A stretch of DNA of 64,000 bases, taken from positions 51,247-115,246 of the forward strand of contig QANZ01023036.1 of assembly GCA_003254925.1 (NCBI GenBank), given 5' to 3'. A program made the position numbers and the translations under genes. Below, in pieces: positions 24,683 to 35,763 of this stretch. Within the stretch, counting starts at the first letter, position 1; each line of letters starts with the position of its first letter. The notes under the pieces were generated by a model. It was given only the letters and a program-made list of their open reading frames with translations, had not been told where the DNA came from and searched no databases. Source of the stretch: Chamaecrista fasciculata (lineage: Eukaryota; Streptophyta; Magnoliopsida; Fabales; Fabaceae).

Positions 24683-25467
24683 TGTCTTCCTTTATCATAT
24701 CCAACTAGATTTCTAACAATGCATTAATCTTCAGACAGGAAATTATCACATGAAAATTCTCCTGAATAGTGAAACTACATATAGAGGCCCATGTTTGTCA
24801 AGAACCTTGCTGACTGTGGGAGAGTCCAAATCCAAAACCTAAAAGTGGGTATTCTCCATAGCCATACAGTCTTCCAAAATGGAGCTGAAAAGCTGGGTAG
24901 GAATGTGGAATTTGGGAATTTGTTCAGTTTAATATTGTAAAGCCTTCTTGTTCAAAAAAAAAAAATTGTAAAGCCTTTAAACATAAAATATATGATTTTG
25001 TGCCATGTCTACCATTTTATCATTTCTACCAAAATATATCATCTCAAACCTGTTATATTTATTGAACTGGACACATTCTGTCAATTAAGATATTATCTTT
25101 TAATTTTATCTCTCAGAATTGTCAAAATATATGATTTTTATTTGTTTTTTTTTTGTTATGATTTTTGTAAATCTGTTATATAATTTTTTTAACCAATCAA
25201 AATTGTGTATGGGACGATTGCATGCAACGTTGACAACTAACCCGCAAGTGATTTCAAAGCAGAAAACTGTGATGCAAAGTTGTTTTTTTTAGGCATGGGA
25301 TGCAATAGATTTTCACACAATGAGATTATATAATGAGGAGAGATGACGAAGAGAAAGTTTTTAAAATATTATGTATATTAATATTTTTTATCCTAAATTT
25401 TATAATATTTAGATTTTGAGCTTAGATTAAACAAAAAGTTCGAGAATTTGAGCCTATGTTAAAGTAT

Positions 25468-25973
25468 GGAAAAGATCCGTTTGTGTCCCTAACGTTTGCG
25501 GTGATTTTCAGTTATGCCTTTAACATTTTATTTATGTCAGTTGTGCCCTCAATTTGAAACGTTAGTTTCAATTATGCCCCCAGTTTTACTTGTGTGTTAA
25601 TTTTTTGTTCTGAATTGAATAGGTGGCATTTCCTACGTGAACTTACATTCTCTTAACCAAAAAATTACTACCCTAAAATTTTTTTGACATCTTCATCTTC
25701 ATCTTCGCAAGCCTTATACTAGGTAGGAAATGCCATGGTGGATAAAAAATAAACCAGGGATGTTTTATTTATCCAGTCATCTTGCCACATATTCAATTCA
25801 GAACAAAAAATTGACACACAAGTAAAAAAAATTGACACATCAGCATTGAGTCAAAATTGGGGGCATAATTGAAACTAACGTTTCACATTGGGGGCACAAC
25901 TGACACAAATGAAACGTTAGGGGCATAACTGAAAATCACCGCAAACGTTAGGGGCACGAAAGGGCCTTTTGCC
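25468..25973. mobile_element. Mutator-like foldback MITE
   Basis: The arms of about 130 bp are inverted: GGAAAAGATCCGTTTGTG then TCCCTAACGTTTGCGGTG on the left, and on the other strand GGCAAAAGGCCCTTTCGTG then CCCCTAACGTTTGCGGTG on the right. The flanks are TTAAAGTAT (25459-25467) and TTAAAATAT (25974-25982), a 9-bp duplication with one difference. It is 506 bp and non-coding. Confidence 0.78.
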
Positions 25974-26556
25974 TTAAAATATTATGTACATTTAGTCCCT
26001 ATTTTTCCTTCTTGTTTTACAGTCCCTCTGCTTTAGTGATAAGGACTGATTTGCACAAACAAGGAATGATGGGTATTCCCATTGCTATTTTTCCTTCATG
26101 TTTTTATTATATATTTATATTTTCTTTTACAAAACATTAATTTTTATTGTAAAAAATATACATGTGTTATTATTTTTATTAATTTTATATTAAATAAATA
26201 CATAAAATATATACTTAATCTCAATTAAATCAATAGTTTTTAAACAAATAAATCAAATTAAATGTATTTAATAATAAAAAATCACTAAAGTGATTCAAAA
26301 TTAATTTTTTGATCAGTATATACAAGTTAAAAATCATATATAATGAATAAATAACTTAAATAAATAAAAATAAAAAATTTGAAAAAAAATTGGTTCAGAC
26401 GGGCCCTACCTGAGTACCAAGGTCTGACCGGGCCTTGTCTCGGGTCTGAACAAAACTCGGCCCCAGCTTGAACCGTGTGCACCCCTACCTCTTTCTTTGT
26501 TGATTTCTTCATTAAAATCAAGCACACAACAACAATGAAGGAAACCCAACCGAATC

Positions 26557-27850
26557 TGTTAAACCAAACCAAAAGAATTGGCCAAATCAACTTGTACTCT
26601 TTATTCACTTTAGATGGTATATATACATGAAAATATGGTGCGAATAAATCAAATAAGATTTCCTAATTCAAATTGCAAAATGCATATCAATAAACTAACA
26701 ATAATATCTAATAGTATCTTATAGTATTATATCCCTCCAATACCCCCTCAAGTTGGTGCATGAAGATCACGAATGCCCAACTTGCTAAGGATAGATTTGA
26801 ATTGACTTCTTCCCAAAGCCTTTGTGAAAATGTCAGCAAGTTGTGTGGTAGACGGGACATAAGAGGGATTGATAGTACCATCAAGAAGAGCATCACGAAC
26901 AAAGTGACAATCAACCTCAATGTGTTTGATCCATTCATGAAAAATCGGATTTTGAGAAATATGGAGGGCATCTTGGCTGTCACACTGGAGAGAGATGGCC
27001 TTTGAGTGCGATATACCAAGGTCAGCGAGAACAACTTTCAAACATTTCAATTCACACAATGTCATAGCCATGGCACGGTATTCTGCTTCAGTGGAAGATC
27101 TTGACACCGTGTGTTGTTTCTTTGTCTTCCAAGACACTGGTGATTGTCCAAGAAAGACCATACAACCAGTGAGAGATCGACGTGTAAGAGGGCATCCCGC
27201 CCAGTCAGCTTCACACCAGCCACGAAGCTAAAGATCACAATTTCGATCAAGATGAATCCCTTGACCAGGGCTCCCCTTCAAGTAACGCACCACGCATCCC
27301 AATTGTCACGTCGTGGTGTCTGCATTAATTGAGATAACATATGTACGCTATAAGATATGTCTGGGTGAGTAAAACACAAATAGATCAATCGTCCCACTAG
27401 GCGTCGGTATGACTGGGGATCAGGTAAGAGAGTGCTAGTTGAAAGGGCAAGATGATGATTTTGCTCCAACGGTGTCTCTGCTGGTCGGGATCTAAGAAGT
27501 CCTGCTTCAGCAATAATATCTAAGGCATATTTGCGTTAAGAGAGAACGAACCTGTCTGGGCCTCGTGCTGTGATACCAACTTGTGAGGAAATCCATCCTC
27601 ACCAAGTTGGGGAATCTCTGTCCCACCAGGCGCTGGACCCCGCTTACCTAGTAGTGACTGCCCAACGTATCTCAGATACTAGTTTTACGGCCTGTGTCTC
27701 CACCAAGGCTAACCCATGCGGGCCCGCAAATGGTAAGAGCCAATACTTTGTCACATGTCATACTGCGACAACCCGCTCTACGGATGAACTCATTCATACT
27801 AGCTCTGATACCATGTTAAACCAAACCAAAAGAATTGGCCAAATAAGATT
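26557..27850 (-). mobile_element. Ty1/copia LTR retrotransposon fossil
   Basis: Broken, partial element in minus orientation. Parts seen: one short LTR of about 183 bp (26557-26739, TG...CA ends), a polypurine tract next to it, RNase H sequence with the SSTEAEYRAM and ADIFTK-type motifs (about 26748-27161), reverse-transcriptase C-terminal sequence (about 27278-27500), and a primer-binding site matching initiator tRNA-Met (27802-27813, TGGTATCAGAGC on the minus strand) adjoining the start of the second LTR at 27814. Only a short piece of that second LTR is recognisable before the sequence changes to a GC-richer element. Gag, protease and integrase are not visible. The LTR pieces have clearly diverged, so it is not a recent insertion. 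Confidence 0.82.
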
Positions 27851-30575
27851 TTCTAAGAGAAACATACAACGTTTAGGGTCAAAAAGGTCAATGGTGATCA
27901 ACCACAACGCTGCCAGGCGTTCGTCAACGGTTAGGTCCCTCCAGTTGCACTCAAAGGGCCCAAGGCGACACCTCCTCCATGATAGGGGGAACATGGCGCG
28001 CTCATCCGACGCGCAAACCCAGAAAGGCCGTTCAGACCTCGATTCCTTAATAAAGACAAATTTGTACTGTCATTCCTTGGGGTTGCTAACAGCGTGTTTC
28101 AGAACCTGGGGGCGCCCTGGGCGTCTGTAATAGGAGATGAAGCAATTGTCCACCCAGCGTGGATAGAAGAAGTACATGAACAGTCACGCGGTTGCGACCA
28201 CGCCATCCCTTTTCCATTTGACGACAAAGCCCAGAACGATGCGCCATCCGTTGACACTAACTTGAATAGGAGAAATGTTCATGATGGCCAGAAGGTCCAC
28301 AACCGCAGGGTTGAAGGGCATCTCAATATCGGAGTCTTCAAGGGCGTGCTCACAAATTAGAAAACCCCTTCCATCAGTATAGAGCATGTCTGGCACTGTC
28401 TCCAAATGACTTAGCGCAGAGATCTCGCAACCCGAAGATTGACAACGGGGTGAGGACGCCATTAGCTCTTGGTTGAGCTTCTCGAGATAGTCCACACCAA
28501 AGAGTCAGGTGTAGTACTCTTTCACCACGTCGTTCGTCAGGTCCAAATGCCCCTTCTGTACCTTCTTATTGGGTCTCTGACAACGCCAATCAACTACGGG
28601 ACACGCGTTCCTCATAACTTCAGCCCTATCGGGACCACATGGCATTGTCTCAGCACCCTTAACCCAGGGAACGTTAGCCAACCTAGAGTTTTGGCAAAGG
28701 AACCACTCCGGGTAAGCTTGGAAATCAACTTCCTCACCGTAGATTGTCTGCTGAGGATTACCATCCCCTATGGACGCCCAGATAGGAACATCAACACCAC
28801 CCGCATCCTCGGGTATAGACGACCCCCCATCCATGGACGCCGATCCCGCGTCAGGAGATAGTATCTCGCGAATTTCCGTCGATGTGAACGAGGAGGAAGC
28901 AGCGGTCATCTGGTCAAACTCTCCCGGAACATGGGACGAAGACGCCACAGCATCACCATCCCTCCTTTCCATGGGGGACGCGAACCTAGTCGGTGTTGAT
29001 GGTTCAGGAATAGAGTTATGAGGCATTGACGTTCCGGGCGCCCTCTCGTTGTTTCCAGCAGCTGAGGAAACTTGACAGTTATAACCCATTTTATGAAGAA
29101 CTCTCCTCCATTCACCATCAAAAAGGGGGGAAACGCCCTCGGGAAATAAAGGATCGTTTGGGAAAATAACTCTCAGCGATTGTGGTTGATCACCAAACTC
29201 AGACCGAAATTCAAAAGATGAAGAAGAAGGAGAAGGATTAGAAAACTTACAGTCATCGAAATCCATGTTGCTGGCGAATCGAGGGATAATTCCGGAGAAA
29301 AAGGCTTGAAGAAGTTGAAGAGCACAACGAAGAACGCGAAGAACACAATGAGTAATATTCAAACAAAAACTCAGAAATCAAACCTGAAATAGCAAGAGAC
29401 AATGTTGAATCACTCACCGGACGACGGCGAGCACGGTTGCCGGAGCAAAGCAAACGGCGGCAAGACGCTGTGCGGCTACGAAGAAGGCAGTTCCGGCGGG
29501 ATTTCTCTCGTGTGTACAGAGAGAATAAGGAGGAAGGAGGAAGTATGTGAGAGTGAAAATGGCGAAGTGAGGGAAAGAAGGGGAAAATGGCGGTTTTTGA
29601 AAAAAAAACTGCACGAAAACCAAGGTGACGCATTAAATGCGCCCCCTCGGTCCACGTTTTGCCATCATGGCGAAGGTTAAGCCAATCACGCAACGACACG
29701 TGGCCACGAAGCGCTGACATGCAGAACTGAAGTGACGCGAAACGTCATCAAGGAAGCTGGAAGGACAAGGTTTGGTGCCACCAGATCTGTGAACGCCGCA
29801 TCAAGTTGGGTCACCGCCACCCAAAATCTCCGGGACAAACTCTAGCCGTCAACGCCAACAGAGCAAGCAAGGCTATGGTGAGTGCCAAGAACGCCCTCGT
29901 TGGGGACTCCACTGATGGGGACAGAGCTTCACTTATTTTGTTGGGACTAGTGATAATAGGCCCAATAATCAGCAGGCCCGAATGGCAGAGCGTGCCCTCG
30001 ATCCAGCAGACTACAAGCCCACCAGGTGGATCGCTTGGGCATGAACGCTCTATACCTCACCATCAGGTGTGGACGCCCACAATCACGAGGGGTGTGGGCG
30101 CCCACGCGTCAACAAATACGGAAATATTCCCTGAATCAGTCAGGAGCCAATTAAGGATCGCCCAAGATCCTCTGTCAATCAAGGCAGATCACTCTGGGAT
30201 CCTTTCCCTTGATAACGCCTTGGCCATCAAGGCACCTTTCACAGGAAAGGAAATTACGTAGGAGCAAAGGATCACAATCAGATCGGCCAGAATCACAATC
30301 AAGCATCCAGGCATTTATGGCAAGATCACAACTGATTGCCCTATGTCAGTATAAAAGGTTAACCCTTTCCACTAGAAAAAGGTACGCTCTCTACTCAGTC
30401 AATTGAGATTATTGAGCTCATATCCCTTACTAACTTAAGCATCGGAGGTGAATCGCAGGACCATCCTTGTGCGTTTATTGACTTGCAGGTGACTTCCGAC
30501 CCAGAGTTGCCTCACCGAACCAGGTAATGACCCCCGGCCAGAACCAGGTTCATCAATATATAACAATAATTTAAC
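27851..30575 (+). mobile_element. Gypsy-like LTR element fragment, possibly Tat lineage
   Basis: A GC-richer block with a sharp composition change sits at the edge of the copia second LTR. Its right part, about 29.9-30.55 kb, looks like an LTR in plus orientation: it may start TGTTGGGACTAGTGATAATA, has a TATA-type promoter AGTATAAAAGG near 30345 and a pyrimidine/GC-rich transcribed leader. Its left part holds long reading frames on the opposite strand (longest 28505-29362, about 285 codons, acidic and Ser/Pro-rich, no domain I know). An antisense frame between pol and the 3' LTR is a known trait of some Tat-lineage gypsy elements, hence the tentative call. No gag or pol is seen. It is a broken fossil. 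It appears to sit inside the copia element, because a copia-LTR-like scrap (AACTAACAAT) recurs near 30590. Confidence 0.5.
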
Positions 30576-32045
30576 TGTATTATCAAAATTAACTAACAAT
30601 AGAAATCCCAACATAATAACTAATAGCAATAGATCAAAACCTTCATTCCAGTCCAATTCGCTCTCGATACATAATCTCTCAAAATCTAAACGAATCATCC
30701 TCATCATGGCGACTCCCACCCTCTTCTCTGGTTACCATCTTTTCATTGTTTCCAACTCACTAAACTGATTATGTTGTCAATAGATCATAGCCGTTCCTGC
30801 TTCAGATGCAAAAGTTCTGAAATATGAAATTTTAGAAACGAAATAAAAAATTGATGTAAAGTTTAAGGATAAAAAAAGTACTTTTGTCTTCTTTTATCAT
30901 ATTCAACTAGATTTCTAACTATGCATTAATCTTCAAAAAAAATTTCAGGAAATTATCACATGAAAATGCCCCTGAATAATGAAACTACATATAGAGGCCG
31001 GAGGCCCCGTGTTTATCAAGAACCTTGCTAACTGTGGGAGAGTCCAAAACCCAAAACCTGAAAATGGGTATTCTCCATAGTTATAGTCTTCCAAAATGGA
31101 GCTGAAAAGGTGGGTAGGAATGAGGAATTTGGGAATTTGTTCAGTTTAAAATTGTAAAGCCCTTTTGTTCAAAGAAATTGTAAAGCCTTTAGACAAAATA
31201 TTTTTGTGTCATGTCTGTCGTTTTATCATTTCTACTTTTCTAGCAAAATAAACCATCTCAAACCTTTTATATTTACTGAAGTGGATACATTTTGTAAAGT
31301 AAGATATTATCTTTTAATTTTATCCCTCATAATCGTCAAAATATATGATTTTTATTTGTTTTTTTCTTCTGTTATGATGATTTTTATTTGATCTAAAATT
31401 ATGTATTAAAAATACATAAGATATAGGATGTTAAAAATCATAAAAGGACAATAATAGAGATGAGTATTTTTTTCAATATAAAATATAAAAATAATATTTA
31501 CATGCTATAAAATATACCAGTCTTAAATATCCTCCAAATAGGACACACAGAAATGGTGAAAATATTGAAGTACTGAAGATAGATGATCCTAAATTTTTTT
31601 TTTTTTCAAAAAATGTCATTTCTGTGACAATCAATGTTTTTTTAATTAAAAAAATTGTGAGCCAAATTACTTGTGCGATTTCCACTGCCAAAGTAATTTT
31701 TATGATTGGTATGGGAATAACTGTGCTGTTTAATTGTAAAGCCCTTTTGTTCAAAGAAATTGTAAAGCCTTTAGACAATTTTTATAAAAACATCACTATA
31801 GTAATTCAAAATTAATTTTTTAATCAATATATACAAGTTAAAAAATCATATATAATGAATAAATTACTTAAATAAATAAATACAAAAAAATTGAAAAAAA
31901 AAAAGCCCAGTCAAGCCCAACCCGGGTTTGAACTGGCTGAAACTCGACCCGGCCCAGCCTTTGTGAACCTCTACCTCTTTCTTCACTGATTTCTTCATTA
32001 AAATCAAGTACACAACAACAATGAAGGAGACCCAACGGAGCCAAA
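30576..32045. repeat. Second copy of the ORRM1-like 3' flank
   Basis: From about 30815 the sequence follows 24600-25190 (CTAGATTTCTAAC, then GAAATTATCACATGAAAAT, then GAAACTACATATAGAGGC, then CTGTGGGAGAGTCC). Its end, 31795-32040, follows 26280-26550 (GATTTCTTCATTAAAATCAA, then ACACAACAACAATGAAGGA). The middle of the source block is absent. The TTGTAAAGCCC...GTAAAGCCTTTAGAC unit occurs twice here (31153 and 31735). No exon sequence is in this copy. 30576-30814 is AT-rich sequence without a call. A short piece near 30752-30800 is shared with 33740-33800. Confidence 0.7.
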
Positions 32046-32529
32046 ATCAATGACTAAATTTCAAAAAGTGAAAATGGATTTGGAGATGAAAAACTCCATC
32101 GTTTTCTCTGAAATTTAGTGAAATAAAGCAAAAACCACAAAACATAAAATATTCCCCTTCCTCTCTCAAAATCGTTTTTTTTTCTCCCCATCTTTTCCTT
32201 TGAAAATTTTTCTCCCTCAAATCCTCACTTTAAGGTCGAAAATCGAACCCAATTAATAAGGGGAAAAAATCTGATTTAAAAGCCTGAAATTACCCTTAAT
32301 TCTTTATCTCAAATATTTTGCAATTTTCATTCACAAAAATCACCAAATCTTTCCCTTTCCCACTCAAACCCAAATCCCAAAATTTGTTTTGACCAAAAAA
32401 GAAGAAGATAATGACGCATTGACACTGCTGTGGCCATGAAAATTCGTCATTTATGTGAAAATACATTCAGAACTCCATTTATTTAATTTTTGTTTCATTT
32501 TGATCCTTATTACTAGAGTCTCGAGGGAA
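32046..32529. other. Intergenic, nothing recognised
   Basis: This is AT- and pyrimidine-rich sequence (TCTCTCAAAATCG, CCCTTTCCCACTC) without readable frames or repeat ends. Confidence 0.45.
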
Positions 32530-33370
32530 ATGACTTTAACGCCAAAAAGAAAAATTTCCAGGAAGTGAAAGTTAGTTTTCTCCTTTCTTTTCTTTTTTTA
32601 AACGGAGGGAAGTTGATGGAAACGACTCGAGGACCAACGGTGAAACTTTTTGATAACTTTGGGGACTAAAATAAAACAAAAAAACTTTAGGAATTAAAAC
32701 AAAATCTTAGAAAAAAAATAAGGACCCAAATAATATTTTGAACTTTATTATAATATGTTAAATTTTTAATCTTTTTTAGAATTATATTTTTTATGACTAA
32801 ATTATTCCTTTAAAATAATTAATTATTTTCTTAATCGCAATTATTTATAATAAAATTGTTATTTTATATTTTGAATAATATCATAATTTTATATATTATG
32901 ATGGATTAAACTTTAATTTTCTCCAAAATATAAAGTTTATCACTTTAACAAATTACCTCTCCATAATTTAATACCACTAGATCACATTTATCACATCAAT
33001 GGTTCTAATTATGCTAAATAATCCATTGGATACATGCAATAAGTTATAGACTAATCCAATTGTGATATGATATGCATATATAAGGATTCAAATGTTGATA
33101 ATAGAAATATAAGCCTTCTTAGAACAAAATGCTTGCAAAATCAATTATTATCTTATAAGTTTGTTTATTTTTTAAAAAAAGAGTCAAATACTTAAATTGG
33201 TCCTAATAGTATGGAATAGATTTCAAATTGATCATCAAATATTAATAGATATAACAGTAATTTAATAGTATTAACAATTAACTAACGTAACGGTTACCAA
33301 ATGGAACTAACCTTCCATATCTATATAGAGAAGTTACTAACTTACTATGGCTATAAGCAAAAAATAAGCA
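32530..33370. repeat. Dispersed repeat, copy 1 (second copy at 47550-48320)
   Basis: About 800 bp are shared, in the same orientation, with 47550-48320. Both start near AACGCCAAAAAGAAAAA, then share GGAAGTGAAAGTTA, AAACGGAGGGA, ACCAACGGTGAAACTTTTTG, TTAATACCACTAGAT, and end at AAAAAATAAGCACTTTAAGC. No coding capacity is seen. The family is not recognised. It may be a solo LTR-like or nonautonomous element of unknown class. Confidence 0.65.
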
Positions 33371-33483
33371 CTTTAAGCTGAGCAAGAGGGGTAACTGAAA
33401 AGAAAAGATTAATTCACCGGTGAATATATAAAAAAAACATCTTCTAGCATGCACACTTAAATAGAAAGCCTCTAGATTTTTCA

Positions 33484-33700
33484 TCCGCTCAATTGCAATA
33501 CGTTGTAACTATTGAAAGTGAAGATATTATCCATAACGTGACTATTTCACCAAAAAGTTTTCTATTAGTTCAAAACGATCAATATGTAGAATTAGAACAA
33601 GTGATTGTTGAGATTCGCGCGGGAACATACACTTTGAATTTTAAAGAGAGGGTTCGAAAACATATTTATTCTGACTCAGAGGGAGAGATGCATCCCTCTT
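33484..33700 (+). pseudogene. Nuclear insertion of plastid DNA (rpoC2 fragment)
   Basis: The reading frame from 33493 encodes [17 protein letters not shown]-type text, here [18 protein letters not shown], then [18 protein letters not shown] and [10 protein letters not shown]. This is the interior of plastid RNA polymerase beta'' (rpoC2) as I remember it. It lacks the rest of the gene of more than 1,300 codons and is embedded in nuclear repeat DNA, so it is a plastid-to-nucleus transfer (NUPT) and not a working gene. The similarity stops soon after GEMH, around 33690-33700. Sequence to about 34070 may be further transferred or rearranged DNA, which I could not identify. Confidence 0.85.
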
Positions 33701-34308
33701 CTTCGATCAAGATCCGTAGGCATTTAGAATTTCCCTATCACTAGACCGATTACGTTGCCGATAGATCATAGCCGTTTCCGCTTCAAATGAAAAAGTTTCG
33801 AGAAAGACCTCGTCCAGGAGGTTGTTAAAATCTATTTAAGAAAAATATCGGACGAATTATTGAACGTAGTCATCGCCGAAAAGCTAAAACAAGTTGCTAA
33901 GCTTATGCTTCCCTACGTTGTAAACCCAATCATATTCTAATCTTTAAACCTTCGCGTAGTGTACATTGGATTTTCTATGACTAGAATAGCATTTCTACTT
34001 GTTCCCGACCTCCTAAAACTCCGATGACGTCGCCACAAATTGAAACAACAGAGAGCATGAATCATTCAAAGAAGGGTTAGGCTGCTGACTCTGATACAAA
34101 AGAGGGAGAGAATAAAGGTGAATACTCATAATTAATGACGCATTGTCAATTTCGTCTTCAATCTTTTTGTTGTTGTCAATTTCGTCCTCAATGTTTTATA
34201 TTTTGGGACTAAATTGACAATTAATGTAAAAGTTTAGGGACAAAATTAATATTTTTTTTCCTTTTTTTATTCTTTCTTTTAGTTTTACCATTGTGTCTAC
34301 TCGATTCT
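33701..34308. other. Unassigned sequence after the plastid insert
   Basis: 33740-33800 is shared with 30752-30800 (core AGATCATAGCCGTT). 33800-34070 reads like worn coding DNA but I cannot match it. 34140-34260 is a scrap of an AAAGTACT-family MITE. Confidence 0.4.
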
Positions 34309-34448
34309 CTCTATGGTACAGGCGTGCCTAGAGTTTTATCAGTTCAGCCAGATAATAATTTTGAGTCAGAAATTAAGGATTATCGAGGTTTGCCACATTC
34401 TCTGTTGCTCCACTTTTCTCTTTTTCTTTTCATGGGAAATTACTTTTA
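34309..34448 (+). pseudogene. Copy of ORRM1-like exon 5 with flanking introns
   Basis: This matches 22911-23050 closely, including the acceptor AG, all of exon 5 (GVPGVVSVQPDNNFESEIKD, here with a few substitutions) and the start of intron 5. Because intron sequence is included, it arose from genomic DNA and not from mRNA. It is isolated from any promoter or other exons except the exon 9 copy at 35136. Confidence 0.85.
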
Positions 34449-35135
34449 AGGCTAAAATGCGAATTTGGTCCTGTATCTTCGCTCCAGGTCTCAAATCACT
34501 ATATTTTTTTTGTCTCGAATTTGGTCATGTATCTTTACTCTAATTCCTAAATCAGTCCTATATCTTTTTTTTTCTCAGTTTTAGTACCATATGTTTTGAA
34601 AACCTCCCACCGTTAGTCATCCGTCCATTTTAAACTGTTTACTAGGCACATTAAGTCAGGAAAAATTACAGATCAGTCCTTTAAATTATAGTTTAGTCCT
34701 AAAAACTTCAAGTCCCTTTTACTTTAGTCCCTGACTATCAAAATAAAAGTGAAAAAGTATTCATGAAGATACTCAAACCTTACTTCTTGGTTCCTAATCC
34801 ATGAATTTTTCATGAAATGAAATAAAAATGCAAAAACAACACAAATTAAAGCAAATGACAGAGGAACCAAAACTGAAAACGCAGAAAATTTAAAACCCAC
34901 CGGAAAATGTCCTAAACTCGTTGGAAAACGTACAGAAATCGCTGAGAAACTAAGAACTCAACCAAAAATCCAAATCCTCACTGAAATCTCTCTCAAATAA
35001 TCGCTCTCAAATACTTCAAGAAAGAATTTTCGAAAATCCAAACTTTCTTCTATCACCTCCCTCCAAACGAGTTTGGATATTCGAAAGTTCTTTCTTAAAG
35101 CATTTGAGTGAAATTTTAGTGATGTTCGTCACTCC
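34449..35135. other. Insert between exon 5 and exon 9 copies
   Basis: Foldback-arm-like text (TTTGGTCCTGTATCTT, TTTAGTACCATATG) at about 34460-34620 replaces the missing exons 6-8. The remainder to 35135 contains AAATCGCTGAG and CTCGTTGGAAAACG words and no gene that I recognise. Confidence 0.4.
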
Positions 35136-35754
35136 ATTCAATAGTAATGTTAATCTGCAGATTATCAATGGCTGGATGATAGTTGTTGATGTCGCCAAGA
35201 GTAGCCCGCCAAAATACAGCAGGGGTCGTGGTAGATCGGTCACCTGACAAGAAAAAGTGTGTCTGTCTGAGAGCTAAATGCAATGCATGCTTGATTCAAA
35301 TACATTTGCCTGGGAGGAAGTATGAAAGGGCAAGTGATTCACTCTAAACTGTTTCTCTTATATTACTATTCTTTCTCACTAGCTATAATCTGATTTCAAA
35401 TATTTCTTTTATGGCAGAAGCACCTTATTTATTTTCTAACTTCACATAAATTTTCAATCATGTTCCTAAAGTTTGTATGCTATCAATTTCGTCCCCATTC
35501 GATTTTATATCTTGTCCTTACTACGTCAAATGACTTGACAACAGATTCTAATATCTTGTCGATACTTTTAGAATTTATTGTCCAACATGTACCCGTAGGG
35601 GTTCATTATAAAACATGTGGAGTATGCAGTTATGTCATTTGATAAGTTAAGGCAAGTGATAAAATTCAAAATATAAAATTTTGGGTACAAAATCAAAAAT
35701 TAATGTAAAATTTAAGGATCAAATATGTATTTTTGTCTTCCTTTATCATATCAA
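35136..35754 (+). pseudogene. Copy of ORRM1-like exon 9, 3' UTR and flank
   Basis: This follows 24075-24720. It holds the intron 8 acceptor, exon 9 at about 35161-35248 (IINGWMIVVDVAKSSPPKY, then SRGRGRSVT and a TGA stop), the 3' UTR and the AAAGTACT MITE (35415-35735). It is broken off at 35754 where a foldback element has inserted. No other exons lie next to it except exon 5, so it cannot encode a protein by itself. Confidence 0.85.
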
Positions 35755-35763
35755 AAAAATTTT

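Larger units (their letters stand above)
24188..26556. other. ORRM1-like 3' UTR and flank, the source block of a duplicated segment
   Basis: This stretch holds no further gene. It contains an AAAGTACT-family MITE (24360-24682) and a Mutator-like foldback (25468-25973). Large parts recur downstream: 24600-25190 matches 30815-31400, 24075-24720 matches 35136-35754, and 26280-26550 matches 31795-32040. It ends where the Ty1/copia fossil begins at 26557. Confidence 0.6.

Noticed and set aside
30700-30770. ATGGCGACTCCCACCCTC as the start of a nuclear gene
   Set aside because: It looks gene-like for about 20 codons but no splice-connected continuation is found before duplicated flank sequence.
33493-33744. 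An 83-codon ATG frame as a gene
   Set aside because: It is an internal fragment of plastid rpoC2 with no promoter or proper ends.
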